A program made the position numbers and the translations under genes. A stretch of DNA of 64,000 bases, taken from assembly GCA_963743575.1 (NCBI GenBank), contig CAVUQC010000007.1, positions 868,001 to 932,000 on the forward strand, given 5' to 3'. This document shows positions 32,714-41,251 of this stretch, one piece after another (position 1 is the first letter of the stretch; each line of letters opens with the position of its first letter). The notes under the pieces were generated by a model. It saw only the letters and a list, made by a program, of their open reading frames with translations, did not search any database and was not told the origin of the DNA. Origin of the DNA: DASUPK01 sp963743575. Its GTDB lineage: Bacteria; Actinomycetota; Thermoleophilia; Solirubrobacterales; 70-9.

Positions 32714-34467
32714 GGCGCTTTCGACAGTCCCTGCGACCACCCTTCGCCCGTCCGGGCGTCGCGGCCATCGTCACCCTGGGAGTCGCCTGGGGCCTCGTCA
32801 TGCATCAGGTGGGGTGGGCTCAGTTGGCGCACTTCGACCAGGTGCAGGCGTTCTCCAAGGGCCGGCCGCAGATCGACCAGTGGCACTGGAACACCAACGA
32901 CAAGGCCTGGGTCGACGGCCACTTCTACTCCGTGAAGAGCCCCGGCATGGCGGCGCTCACGACGCCGTTCTACGAGGCGATCGAGGGGCTCGGCGGGAAC
33001 AAGCTTGCTCGCGCAGCCGCTCACAACGTCGACCAGACAGCGCATCCGAAATGGCGCTACGACGGCGTCATTCCCATCGAGAACTTCGGCTACAACGTCG
33101 AGCGCGGACAGGCCGTCCAGGCCTCCGTGGAGCGACTGACGCCGATCGTCTGGGCCCTCACGCTGATCGGCGCCGTGATCCCCGCAGTCCTGCTGCTCCT
33201 GGCGGTGCGCTGGGCTGCCGACCGTTTCGTGCCCGGCTACGGCACCGCCGCCGCAATCACCCTCGGCCTCGCAACCGTGGTGATGACGTTCGCCGCGGAA
33301 TTCTTCTCGCATGTGATCTCGGCGGGCTTCGCGTTTGCCGCCTTCTGCCTGTTGATGAAGGAGAGGGAGAAGCCACCCAGCCTTGGGCTCGTCGCGGGCG
33401 CCGGCCTGCTCGCCGGGCTCGCCGTGACCTTCGAGTTCCAGACGGGCCTGGTCGGGGTGGTGCTCTTCGGCTATGCCCTCAGCCGCAGGACCGACTACCT
33501 TCGCCGCGCCGTCGTGTACGGCGCCGGCACGGTCGTGGGCGCCCTGCCGATGCTCGCCTTCAACTACTGGGCCTTCGGCAGCCCGCTCAAGCTCGCATAC
33601 GGGTACGCCGTCGACTTCCCCGGGGCAAGCGGCCATGACGTTCTTGGCCTGAACAGCTCGGGCTTCTTCGGGATCACAGCCCCGCGCTTCGACGGCGCCC
33701 TCAGCCTGCTGCTCGCCGGACGCGGGCTGCTGGTGCTCACTCCCATCCTGATCATGGCCGTCGTCGGCGTCTTCATGATGCGCCGGGACGGCCACCGTGC
33801 AGAGGCGAACACGATTCTCGCCGTCGCTCTTGTTTACTTCCTCTACAACAGCGGCTACTGGCTGCCCTATGGCGGCGGTACTCCGGGCCCGCGTTTCCTG
33901 ATCCCGGCGCTCCCCTTCGTCGCGGTCGGCCTCGCGTACGCGTACAAGCGCCTGCCCGCCCTCACCCTGGGGCTCGCCATTCCGTCGGGGCTGATGATGC
34001 TGGCGGCGACGCTGACCTATCCGCTGTTGGGCCGGCAGGGCACCGGCACCTGGGCGGACTGGCTGATCGACGGCAGGCTCGAGCACACCGTCCTCACCGC
34101 TTTCGGTGTCACCAATGCCTGGCTCGCAATCGCGCCATTCCTGGCCGCAGTTCTCACTGCGGTGGCGCTGGCGGTGCGCGCCACGCCGTCCACGTCCCTC
34201 TCCGACTATCGCTTCGCCATGCCGGCCGTCCTTGCCTGGGCCTGCGTATCCGCGCTCGGACCGACGCTCACATCCGAGGAGATGAGCCCGCTCAATCGCG
34301 GGAACATCTCCGTCCTCTGGCTGATCGGCTCGGCGCTGCTGCTCTCGCTCGCGACGCTCAGCGTGGTTCGGCTCCGTGAGGGCCGGCCTCAGTCGGGCCC
34401 AGAGGTGCCGGGCGCCCGTGAGCCCTCGCTCCGCACCGGGCTGGCACTCGAAGAACCCACCTCGTAG
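32710..34467 (+). CDS. Polytopic membrane protein, GT-C glycosyltransferase-like
   Basis: The 585-residue protein has about 11-12 membrane segments. The first loop after the leading helix (AHFDQVQAFSKGRPQIDQWHWNTNDKAWVDGHFYSVKSPGM in part) is a long extracytoplasmic loop with acidic residues near the first helix, as in GT-C enzymes of the PMT/ArnT type. PGPRFLIPALPFVAVGLAY resembles the late conserved region of dolichyl-phosphate mannosyltransferases. Sugar donor and acceptor are unknown. It is coupled to the methyltransferase (ATGA) and its 3' end overlaps the opposite-strand gene by 79 bp. Confidence 0.8.
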   Translation: MRRFRQSLRPPFARPGVAAIVTLGVAWGLVMHQVGWAQLAHFDQVQAFSKGRPQIDQWHWNTNDKAWVDGHFYSVKSPGMAALTTPFYEAIEGLGGNKLARAAAHNVDQTAHPKWRYDGVIPIENFGYNVERGQAVQASVERLTPIVWALTLIGAVIPAVLLLLAVRWAADRFVPGYGTAAAITLGLATVVMTFAAEFFSHVISAGFAFAAFCLLMKEREKPPSLGLVAGAGLLAGLAVTFEFQTGLVGVVLFGYALSRRTDYLRRAVVYGAGTVVGALPMLAFNYWAFGSPLKLAYGYAVDFPGASGHDVLGLNSSGFFGITAPRFDGALSLLLAGRGLLVLTPILIMAVVGVFMMRRDGHRAEANTILAVALVYFLYNSGYWLPYGGGTPGPRFLIPALPFVAVGLAYAYKRLPALTLGLAIPSGLMMLAATLTYPLLGRQGTGTWADWLIDGRLEHTVLTAFGVTNAWLAIAPFLAAVLTAVALAVRATPSTSLSDYRFAMPAVLAWACVSALGPTLTSEEMSPLNRGNISVLWLIGSALLLSLATLSVVRLREGRPQSGPEVPGAREPSLRTGLALEEPTS

Positions 34468-36164
34468 AAGACGAGCCCCGGGCGGTCCGGCAGTGTGTAG
34501 CGCCTCAGGGGCAGGCCCGCGATCGGCTTTCGCTGCGCGCCGGCCTGGGGCGTCCCATCCGTCATGCCGAGATGAAGCACCACGGTGCGGACGCCGTACT
34601 GCTGCAGCTCCCGGACGGTGGCGGCGTCGGGGAAGGTCGCCATGTGCTTGACGAGGTCGAGGACGATCGCCGGATTGGTGCTGGCTCTGCCGTTGACGAT
34701 CTCAGGAAAGCCGTGCGTCGATTCGAGCTGGAACGCGCGGTTCTCCTTGGCGGTGAGCGCGGGAAGATGGAGCTGGGGCTGAGGGATATCGGAGGTCGAC
34801 GCGAGAGCCGGTGGGACCTCGGGCTCGGCCTGGTTGTCGAACGGATCGAACGGCAGGCTGCGGCCCTCGGTGACGATCGCGAGCGCGAACACGCCCGTGA
34901 CCGCGATCGCCGACCCGGCGGGCCATCGATGCCGCCGGGCCGCCCGGATGGCAGCCTCCGCCCCACCTGCGGCGAGTAGGGCGAGAGCCAGCGAGGTGAA
35001 GGTCATCATGCGGCCCGGGGTGCGGATTCCGTTCCAGCCGGGAAGCGCCTCGTAGAGGACGCGATATGGCCAAAGCAGGCCACCTCCCTCCCGGAAGCCG
35101 AGCGAGAGGACCATGAGCGCGACGGCCGCGACCCCGAGCCAGATGCGCGAGCGCTTGCTGAGGCTGCTGGACCAGAGCCCCACGATCGCCAGGATCAGGA
35201 TCACTGCCCCCGGGAAGAGCGTCTTCTCCTGCCAGGTCGTGAGGCTGTCGCGAATGCCCGCCGTTGCGGCACCCCAGATGAAGCTCTCCTCCGGCGCCGT
35301 GAGGAAGACCTTGAGCGGTCCGGAGAAGGCGGCGACCTCGTGCGGGCTGCGCCTCGAGGCCGGGAAGTGATCCCCGATGTAGAGATATGCATGCGCGATC
35401 CAGTACGAGAACAGCGTGAAGACGACCGCGCCGGCGATCCCGGCGATGAGCATCCGGCGGGGGATCGGTGGGCGCCCGCGGAGGAGCCAGGCGATCGCCC
35501 CGATCAGCACGGCGCCCGCGATCCCGTACGCAAACGGAAGGCCGAGCGCCCAGCCGAGCGACAGCTGCCAGGCCGCCACGAGCCAGGCCCCGAAGATCCA
35601 CCAGTGCTTTCGCAGCCGGATGCCGCGCACCGCGAAGGCGGCCGCGAGCGGAATGCCGCCGCTCGAGATCACCTGCAGGTGGCCGTCCTGCTCGAGCCGG
35701 TACGGCGCGTAGGCGAACGCCGCTCCTGCGATCACGGCCCCCACCGGCCCGAGGCCGAGCTCGCGGGCGAGCAGGTACGCGCCGAAGAAGGCGAGCGCGT
35801 AGGCGAAGATGAAGAGCAGGTCGTAGCGGACCATCGCCGCGTGCGGGCCGGTCCCGATCAACCCGGAAGGCGCGTAGCCGATCAATGCGTCCCCGAAGGC
35901 GAGCGAGTACCTGGTCGGCCAGAAGCGGTTGGCGTCGAAGAAGTGGAGGGGCTGGTGGAGCAGGGCGTGACCGCCCCAGGCCGGCTGCCAGGCCTCGGCG
36001 AGTGGGTCGCCGATGTCGCGCGGGACCGTCGACCCCAGATGCCAGATCAGGGGCCAGGTCATCACGATGGCGAGCAGGCACGCACCCAGCGCGGCGCGCC
36101 CCACCTCTCGCCGTGTCATCCCGCCTGAATCGGGTCGCGCTGTCGCGCGCCCTCTCGTGACCAT
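34389..36164 (-). CDS. Polytopic membrane protein, YfhO/GT-C-like
   Basis: The product has about 590 residues, with roughly 11 membrane segments and a soluble C-terminal domain after about 430. The first extracytoplasmic loop contains PRDIGDPLAEAWQPAWGG and FFDANRFWP, reminiscent of GT-C transferases. The end (DLVKHMATFPDAATVRELQQYGVRTVVLH) is the periplasmic portion seen in YfhO-like proteins. ATG 36164 is my choice; TTG 36185 or ATG 36119 are also possible. It converges on the gene at 32710, with 79 bp of overlap. Confidence 0.78.
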   Translation of the reverse strand: MVTRGRATARPDSGGMTRREVGRAALGACLLAIVMTWPLIWHLGSTVPRDIGDPLAEAWQPAWGGHALLHQPLHFFDANRFWPTRYSLAFGDALIGYAPSGLIGTGPHAAMVRYDLLFIFAYALAFFGAYLLARELGLGPVGAVIAGAAFAYAPYRLEQDGHLQVISSGGIPLAAAFAVRGIRLRKHWWIFGAWLVAAWQLSLGWALGLPFAYGIAGAVLIGAIAWLLRGRPPIPRRMLIAGIAGAVVFTLFSYWIAHAYLYIGDHFPASRRSPHEVAAFSGPLKVFLTAPEESFIWGAATAGIRDSLTTWQEKTLFPGAVILILAIVGLWSSSLSKRSRIWLGVAAVALMVLSLGFREGGGLLWPYRVLYEALPGWNGIRTPGRMMTFTSLALALLAAGGAEAAIRAARRHRWPAGSAIAVTGVFALAIVTEGRSLPFDPFDNQAEPEVPPALASTSDIPQPQLHLPALTAKENRAFQLESTHGFPEIVNGRASTNPAIVLDLVKHMATFPDAATVRELQQYGVRTVVLHLGMTDGTPQAGAQRKPIAGLPLRRYTLPDRPGLVFYEVGSSSASPVRSEGSRAPGTSGPD

Positions 36165-36199
36165 CTGAGCCGGGCATCCTCGCAATTCGGGATGCCTTC

Positions 36200-36541
36200 G
36201 TGCGCTCCCGTCCTTATGCTGCCGCGATGCTCATCGCTCTGATCGCGATCAGCGTGATCGCCTTTCTGGCTATCGACGCCTACGTAATCGTCCGCGTCTG
36301 CCGCTCACGGGCGAGCCGCGACGACTACGGCATGTTCATGGTGCCCGGCGAGAGCACTGTCACCGTCCCCGCGGGCAAGCTCAAGGTCTCCTACCAGGAG
36401 GAGTACAAGGCCTCCAGCGATGGGGACAACATCGACTTCGGCGTGCCCGGCCAGCTGCGGGTCGCGGTGACCAACGACGCAACCGGCGAGCAGATGGAGA
36501 TCAAGGGTCCGGGCGCTCGGGATGGAGCTCGTCGATCGTGA
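36200..36541 (+). pseudogene. Truncated small membrane protein, paralogue of the gene at 37096
   Basis: The 113 residues start with a membrane helix (about 9-32) and a domain DDYGMFMVPGESTVTVPAGKLKVSY. This aligns with DAYGQVSVPGRESVNLPAGEVIIYY in the 174-residue protein encoded at 37096-37620. After GQLRVAVTNDATGEQMEIKGPG the similarity stops, and the frame ends 41 bp inside the tail of pyrE on the other strand. The last third and the C-terminal membrane helix of the paralogue are missing, so it looks 3'-truncated. GTG 36200 or ATG 36227 could start it. It might still be expressed. Confidence 0.6.
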
Positions 36542-37073
36542 CGAGCGGCCTGTAGGGCGCGCCGCCCGAAGCCTCCTGGATGGCCGCGCCGCCGCCGGCC
36601 AGCCGGTCCACCACCGAGACGACCCCCGCGATCTCGTGCCCCTCCTCGAGGATCCGCTCGATCGCGCGCACCGTTGAGCCGCCGGTCGTCACCACATCCT
36701 CGACCACCAGGCAGCTGGTACCCGGTTCCAGCACAGGACCCTCGATCCAGCGCTGCAGCCCGTGCTCCTTCTTCTCCTTGCGGACGAAGAAGGCGACCAG
36801 CTCGTCGCCTCCGTCCGCTCCGATCGCGGCGCTGGCCAGGGGATCCGCGCCCATCGTCATTCCTCCGACGGCGGCCGCGCCCCGCTCCGTCGCTTCCTCG
36901 GCGATCAGCTCGCCCACCGCGCGGAACGCAGGTGGTCGCAGCAGCGCCCGCTTGGCGTCGACGTAGTACTGGGCCTTCTGGCCACTGGAGAGGGTGACCT
37001 CGCCGATCACGAGCGCGTGCTCCCGCAGCTCGGCGAGCAGGACCTCGCGGGCTTTGTCCAGGTCCGTCGGCAT
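36501..37073 (-). CDS. pyrE: Orotate phosphoribosyltransferase
   Basis: PyrE joins orotate and PRPP to give orotidine-5'-phosphate in pyrimidine synthesis. The 190-residue protein shows TLSSGQKAQYYVDAKRALL at the start, MTMGADPLASA, VRKEKKEHG (catalytic Lys loop) and the PRPP motif VVEDVVTTGGST. It is a complete type I phosphoribosyltransferase. It lies between two related small membrane protein genes on the opposite strand, and its 3' end overlaps the truncated one by 41 bp. Confidence 0.95.
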   Translation of the reverse strand: MPTDLDKAREVLLAELREHALVIGEVTLSSGQKAQYYVDAKRALLRPPAFRAVGELIAEEATERGAAAVGGMTMGADPLASAAIGADGGDELVAFFVRKEKKEHGLQRWIEGPVLEPGTSCLVVEDVVTTGGSTVRAIERILEEGHEIAGVVSVVDRLAGGGAAIQEASGGAPYRPLVTIDELHPERPDP

Positions 37074-37095
37074 CGGGGCATCCTAGGATGCGGCG

Positions 37096-37620
37096 ATGCG
37101 GACCGGCTACAGGCTCGCGGTCGGCGTCGGGGTGATCACCGTGGTCGTCGCGATCGTCCTCTCCGTGGCCGAGCTGATGGGCGATGACCGGGACGCCGAC
37201 GCGTACGGTCAGGTGTCTGTGCCCGGCCGGGAGTCCGTCAACCTGCCGGCCGGTGAGGTGATCATCTACTACGGCGACCGCAAAGGTGGAGGCGGGATGC
37301 TCGCCGTGCCGCCGAGGCTGCAGCTTCGCGTGCGAACGACCAGCGGCCAGCTGCTGCTCGGGTCAACGCCCTACGTCTTCGATCAGTTCGACGACGGCGA
37401 CTATGTGCGGAAGCCGATCGCCAAGCTGCAGGTCCCCGAGGGCGGCGACTACGAGGCGGTCTCGCCCACCACCGCTCCCGGTGCCGTCCGGCCGGTGATC
37501 AGCTTCGGACATGAGGGGGGCAGGGACTTCGGCTACGTCCTCTTCGTGCTCGCCGGCGGCGGGTTGCTGGCGGCGATCCTCGGGGTCGGGACCGCGATCG
37601 TGGCTCGCACAGAACGCTAG
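37096..37620 (+). CDS. Small bitopic membrane protein of unknown function
   Basis: The 174-residue protein has an N-terminal membrane segment (about 6-26) and a C-terminal one (about 145-168). Between them is a beta-rich domain with VSVPGRESVNLPAGEVIIYY and LAVPPRLQLRVRTTSGQLLL. No catalytic motif is visible. The same domain occurs in the truncated gene at 36200. It may be a sensor or envelope-associated domain. It converges with the epimerase gene (4-nt overlap) and is divergent from pyrE, with a 22-bp gap. Confidence 0.75.
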   Translation: MRTGYRLAVGVGVITVVVAIVLSVAELMGDDRDADAYGQVSVPGRESVNLPAGEVIIYYGDRKGGGGMLAVPPRLQLRVRTTSGQLLLGSTPYVFDQFDDGDYVRKPIAKLQVPEGGDYEAVSPTTAPGAVRPVISFGHEGGRDFGYVLFVLAGGGLLAAILGVGTAIVARTER

Positions 37621-38558
37621 CCCAGAGCCTCGCGGAAGCCCTGCCGCCAGCTCGGGTACTTCGGCCGCCAGCCGAGCTCCCGCTTGGCCTTCTCGTTCGA
37701 TGCGCCCTCGAGCCGAGTCGACATCGACGCCGCCTGCCTGCCCGCGATCCGGCGCGCCAGCCAGAGGGGGACACGATGCGGAGGCTTGGCGCCGAGCGCC
37801 TCCGCGTAGGCCGGCAGCCATTCCGCCTGGCGCGCCGGCTCGTCGTCGCAGACGTTGTAGATGCCGGGCGCCCCGCGCTCGACTGCAGCCACCGTCGCAA
37901 ACGCAGCATCCTCGACGTGAACCATCGAAAAGATCCCCGAGCCGTCGCCGACGATCGGGTAGCGGCGGCGGCGAACCTCGTCCACCTCGAAGCCGCCGGG
38001 GGCGGAGCCGACCTCGGGGCCGTAGAAGTAGCCGTACCTGAGAACGACCCCCTCGAGGCCTGGAGTCTCGAGGGTCGCGCGCTCGAGCGCAGTCGAGGCG
38101 ACGATGCCACGAGACATGGGGGCTTCGGGCGGGAGATCCAGCAGCGGGTCGTCCTCGCCGTGGGCGCGCTTGCCGGTGGAGGCATAGAAGAAACAGACGC
38201 TCTGGGTGATCAGGCGTCGCGCTCCGGCCTCGGCGGCCATCCCGGCGAGCGCCGGGCCGACGGTGCCGCGCAGCTCGTTGGTGGCGCCGAAGGTCTCAGC
38301 GGGCTTTCGGTAGTTGATCTTGTCGGGCAGGTTGGTGAGCTGGTTGATCACGACATCCGGCTCCGCGTCCATGACGGTCGCGCGAAGCGCATCCGTGTCG
38401 CGTGCGTCGACCACCATCGGCCTGACGCCGAGATCACGCAGCATCTCGGCTCGCTTTGGGGCCCGCGTCGTCCCCGCCACGTCATGTCCAGCTTCAAGGA
38501 GCTGCTTCACCAGCGGCCGGCCGATGACGCCGGTCGCGCCTGCCACGAGAACCCTCAC
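37617..38558 (-). CDS. NAD(P)-dependent epimerase/dehydratase (extended SDR)
   Basis: The 313-residue protein starts with VLVAGATGVIGRPLVKQLL, the GxxGxxG dinucleotide motif. It then has VVDARDTDALRA and VFNQLTNLPD-like VVINQLTNLPD. VCFFYASTG stands where the family has the Tyr region, and LRYGYFYGPEVG, GIYNVCDDEP and ELGWRPKYPSWRQGFREAL close the domain in classical extended-SDR style. The YxxxK pair is not clear, so true epimerase activity is uncertain. The start is GTG 38558. Confidence 0.85.
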   Translation of the reverse strand: MRVLVAGATGVIGRPLVKQLLEAGHDVAGTTRAPKRAEMLRDLGVRPMVVDARDTDALRATVMDAEPDVVINQLTNLPDKINYRKPAETFGATNELRGTVGPALAGMAAEAGARRLITQSVCFFYASTGKRAHGEDDPLLDLPPEAPMSRGIVASTALERATLETPGLEGVVLRYGYFYGPEVGSAPGGFEVDEVRRRRYPIVGDGSGIFSMVHVEDAAFATVAAVERGAPGIYNVCDDEPARQAEWLPAYAEALGAKPPHRVPLWLARRIAGRQAASMSTRLEGASNEKAKRELGWRPKYPSWRQGFREALG

Positions 38559-38589
38559 CTCCCCAGCCTATTTGCTGGCCTGGAGCGCC

Positions 38590-39084
38590 CTAGCGAAGGA
38601 TCTCCACCAGCAGCACCCAGGCGTTGGAGACCGCTCCGGAGATCGCGAAGACGATTCCCGCCACCGTCCAGTAGAGCCCGCCGCCGCTCCCCGCGATCAG
38701 GCTGATCGCGCCGATCACGAATGGCAGGGTGCCCAGGACGAGCACGAACAGCCGGCCCAACAGCCAGTGAAACGGCTCCGCACGGCTCGGCAGGTTATGC
38801 CGGGACAAGAGAGCGATCACGGCGGCGAACGTCAGACCGACGACCAGCAGCTCGATTCCCAGCGCGGTGGAGCTCTGGCCGGGGATCAGGCAGATGATCG
38901 AGACGAGGAGTGCGCTGAGCAGGAGCAGGAGCGTGACGAGCGCTCGCTCCGGCAGCCCCTCGAGCTTCAGGATCCGCTCGACGTTGATCGAGACGGCGAC
39001 GAAGACCAGGCCCGCGAGTGCAGCCGACGCACCGGCCGCGGCGACGAAGAGCTCGGACCACTCGGTCGCGTCGTAGGCGATCAC
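38590..39084 (-). CDS. Small integral membrane protein (four to five helices)
   Basis: I recognise no named family with certainty. The 164 residues contain hydrophobic segments near 13-33, 48-66, 74-93, 108-127 and 135-160. The first segment reads AAAGASAALAGLVFVAVSIN, followed by a charged ERILKLEGLPERA loop, a pattern common in actinobacterial conserved membrane proteins. There is no catalytic motif. The start is GTG 39084; the L,D-transpeptidase gene ends 28 nt upstream on the same strand. Confidence 0.75.
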   Translation of the reverse strand: MIAYDATEWSELFVAAAGASAALAGLVFVAVSINVERILKLEGLPERALVTLLLLLSALLVSIICLIPGQSSTALGIELLVVGLTFAAVIALLSRHNLPSRAEPFHWLLGRLFVLVLGTLPFVIGAISLIAGSGGGLYWTVAGIVFAISGAVSNAWVLLVEILR

Positions 39085-39111
39085 GGGCGCGATCGTATGG
39101 CGAAGAGCGAC

Positions 39112-40023
39112 CTAGAGATAGATGTGGATGGCGTCGCCGAGGTTGATCCAGTTGTAGATGTACTGCGAGAACGGGATCGGATTCCTGACGCAGCCATGGC
39201 TCGCCGCCTCGTGCATCGGCACGGGGTTGTAGCCGTGAGTCGCGTAGCCCCGGATGAAGTAGACGGAGAAGTACATCCCCTCCGAGTTGTAGCCCGGGTC
39301 CTTGCGGTAGAAGTGGTAGGTGCCCCGCACCGTGGGGGTGGACGGCTTGCCGGTGGAGACGTGGAAGGTGGCGACCACGTTGTCGCCGTTCACCAGGGCC
39401 ATCACCTGGCGGGAGATGTCCACCTCGACGTGGTGACCGGAGTGGTAGCGCGGCTGGAAGCCGCCCTTTCCCTGCAGCAGCTTCTCGAAGATGACCGGCT
39501 TGTACTGGTAGTTCCGGGCCATGTTGTTGACCTTCCGGAACGCCAGGGTCGCGAGCTGGGAGCCGTGGTTGAACTTGCCGCTGACGTGGCCGCCCGTGTA
39601 GTAGCCCTCGTCAACCAGCGACTGGTTGTAGAGGTGGGAGATCGCGCCCTTGCCGAGGTGTTTCGGCACGCGGACGGTGAACCGCTGCGGCTGGGCGCTC
39701 TGCCCGCCGCTGGTGGCGGTCACCTCGTAGTTGCAGCAGGAGTCGATCACGAACGGGAACGAGAACTTCCCGTCGGCACCGACGGTGAGCTGCTTCTTCT
39801 CGACCGTATTGCCGCTGGCGTCCACCTGGACGGTGACGTTCTCGCCGCCGGTCGCGCCAGGCAGGTTGCCCACGGCCGTGACCTTGTCGAGAAGTCCCGG
39901 GCTCTTCGGGCCGTTCAGATCGAGGGTCGGGGCCCCGGTCGCCGCGCTCGCCGAAGCGGCGGGCAGCAGAAACGCCGCCGCGATGACGGCCAGCGCAATG
40001 ACGATCTTCCCTCCCCGAATCAC
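39112..40023 (-). CDS. Secreted L,D-transpeptidase (YkuD domain)
   Basis: The enzyme makes 3-3 cross-links in peptidoglycan or attaches proteins to it. GTG 40023 gives a 303-residue protein with a signal peptide (IVIALAVIAAAFLLPAASASA). The N-terminal half has Ig-like strands and a helical peptidoglycan-binding-like segment (KGAISHLYNQSLVDEGYYTG). The YkuD domain follows: HHVEVDISRQVMALVNGDNVV, then MHEAASHGCVRNP with the catalytic His and Cys. The frame is open 104 codons further upstream, but that part lacks any protein character and contains the hairpin cluster. No clear Shine-Dalgarno precedes the GTG. Confidence 0.92.
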   Translation of the reverse strand: MIRGGKIVIALAVIAAAFLLPAASASAATGAPTLDLNGPKSPGLLDKVTAVGNLPGATGGENVTVQVDASGNTVEKKQLTVGADGKFSFPFVIDSCCNYEVTATSGGQSAQPQRFTVRVPKHLGKGAISHLYNQSLVDEGYYTGGHVSGKFNHGSQLATLAFRKVNNMARNYQYKPVIFEKLLQGKGGFQPRYHSGHHVEVDISRQVMALVNGDNVVATFHVSTGKPSTPTVRGTYHFYRKDPGYNSEGMYFSVYFIRGYATHGYNPVPMHEAASHGCVRNPIPFSQYIYNWINLGDAIHIYL

Positions 40024-40094
40024 GACGCGGCATTGTGCAACATCCAGCGGTCGAATGCGTTTGCGCGAGCAAGAAACCGCCGCAGATTCCCGCC

Positions 40095-40163
40095 TCATGC
40101 GACGAGCTTTCGGCGCAGAGCCCGCACCGGGATCGCGAAATGCAGAGCCGTGACGATCGCAAG
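40095..40163 (-). pseudogene. Remnant of an ABC-2 permease C-terminus
   Basis: The minus strand reads ALHFAIPVRALRRKLVA and then TGA at 40097-40095. The permease gene at 40473 ends in ALLFTIPVRALRKKLVA and a stop. Fourteen of the last 17 residues agree, and the nucleotide match extends over the same stretch. Upstream, similarity fades within about ten codons. This is the 3' end of a second, otherwise deleted permease gene. Confidence 0.7.
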
Positions 40164-40185
40164 CCGGCCGCGCTTTCGATCGAAG

Positions 40186-40246
40186 CAGTGGCCCTCCACT
40201 GTTCTGCGTCGATTTCTGTCCGACGGTCGGACATAGGTCGACGCAG
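40186..40246. other. Two adjacent hairpins, one nested
   Basis: CAGTGG/CCACTG (40186-40191 with 40196-40201) forms a 6-bp stem with a CCCT loop. Directly next to it CTGCGTCGA (40204-40212) pairs with TCGACGCAG (40238-40246). Inside that arm TGTCCGAC (40217-40224) pairs with GTCGGACA (40226-40233) around a single G. The nested structure has 17 Watson-Crick pairs. Neither has a T run. Confidence 0.65.
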
Positions 40247-40298
40247 TTCGTCAGCTGCGGTCTCGGTCCACTGCTTTTTGGTCCAAAGCAGCACACTT

Positions 40299-40333
40299 GG
40301 TGAGTTGTTCCGGCATTTCCGGAAGAACTCACC
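40299..40333. repeat. Palindromic repeat, copy 1
   Basis: GGTGAGTTGTTCCGG and CCGGAAGAACTCACC form a 15-bp inverted repeat with one mismatch and a CATTT loop. A 35-nt sequence of the same design occurs inverted at 59237-59271 (26 of 35 positions agree). A smaller hairpin CTGCTTT/AAAGCAG precedes it (about 40271-40291). The family looks like an intergenic palindromic repeat. Confidence 0.6.
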
Positions 40334-40472
40334 ACAGGCCACCTCTACAAGGGCTACTCGGCGAGAAACCGATCATATGGACCGGTAAGGCGCCAAGCAA
40401 GCGGGCTGGGGCCGAGAGCGCGGCTTTCCATGCAAAGCATCTGTTTGGAATCAGGGTCGAAAGGCGCAGTCG

Positions 40473-41249
40473 CTACGCGACGAGCTTCTTTCGCAACGCC
40501 CGCACGGGGATGGTGAAGAGCAGCGCGCTCAGGACGAGCAGCCAGGTCGAGTTGCCGACGATCGACCACAGCTCCGGGCCGGTGGCGAGGCCGCGCGTGA
40601 TCTGCACCAGGTGGTAGAGCGGCATGAACCAGGCCACCACGCTGACCCAGTCGGGCAGCTGGTTGAACGGGAAGAAGAGCCCGGAGAACAGGAACATCGG
40701 CGTGATCCCGAGGGTGAAGAAGTACGAGTAGAGGTCGATCTTGGGGATCAGCGTGGTGAACGTGTAGCCGATCACCGAGAAGCAGATCCCTCCGAGGAAG
40801 ACGAACGGCGGGATCGCGAGCGCCCACCAGGAGGAGACCAGGCCGAAGCCGGAGATGACCGCGAGCACCACACAGCCGTAGACCGTGGCTCTGCTGGCGC
40901 TCCAGGCCAGATCGCCGGCGACGACATCCTGCACCTCGACGGGTGTCGAGAGGACGTTGTCGTAGAGCCGCAGCTCGTTCATCCGGAAGTAGACGTTGTA
41001 GGTCGTCTCGAAGGCCGCTGACCACATCGCCGCCGAGGCGATCAGCCCCGGCGCGATGAACTCCTTGTAGGGAATGCCGTTGATGTGGGCGACGTAGGTG
41101 CCGAGCCCGAAGCCCATCGCGAGCAGATAGAGGAAAGGGTCGAGGAAGGTCGGCAGCAGGGCGCCGCGCCAGAGCTTGGAGAAGACCCTGGCGTTCCGCA
41201 GCCAGACGGCCCCGGCGAGGCTGGGGATGGGGATGTACGGCTTCGCCAT
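40473..41249 (-). CDS. ABC-2 type exporter permease
   Basis: The 258-residue protein has six hydrophobic segments. It matches ABC-2 membrane proteins of the DrrB/NodJ kind: LLPTFLDPFLYLLAMGFGLG, YKEFIAPGLIASAAMWSAAFETTY, GITPMFLFSGLFFPFNQLPDWV and PLYHLVQITRGL. ATG 41249 begins a natural amphipathic N-terminus (MAKPYIPIPSLAG). With the ATPase gene upstream it forms an exporter. Substrates of this class include lipids, sugars and drugs. A degenerate second copy of its C-terminus lies 310 bp downstream. Confidence 0.92.
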   Translation of the reverse strand: MAKPYIPIPSLAGAVWLRNARVFSKLWRGALLPTFLDPFLYLLAMGFGLGTYVAHINGIPYKEFIAPGLIASAAMWSAAFETTYNVYFRMNELRLYDNVLSTPVEVQDVVAGDLAWSASRATVYGCVVLAVISGFGLVSSWWALAIPPFVFLGGICFSVIGYTFTTLIPKIDLYSYFFTLGITPMFLFSGLFFPFNQLPDWVSVVAWFMPLYHLVQITRGLATGPELWSIVGNSTWLLVLSALLFTIPVRALRKKLVA

Positions 41250-41251
41250 CA

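Larger units (their letters stand above)
40024..40472. other. Gene-free 449-bp stretch with hairpin cluster and ABC-permease tail remnant
   Basis: No intact gene is seen between the L,D-transpeptidase start and the ABC permease stop. The stretch holds a degenerate copy of the permease C-terminus (40095-40163, minus strand) and at least four inverted repeats between 40186 and 40333. Base composition is lower in GC than the neighbours in parts (for example around 40370-40470). It may represent a decayed gene or the footprint of a mobile element. Confidence 0.6.

Noticed and set aside
40024..40335. N-terminal extension of the L,D-transpeptidase up to 40335
   Set aside because: The extension lies before a proper signal peptide, has no protein character, and covers the hairpin cluster and the permease remnant.
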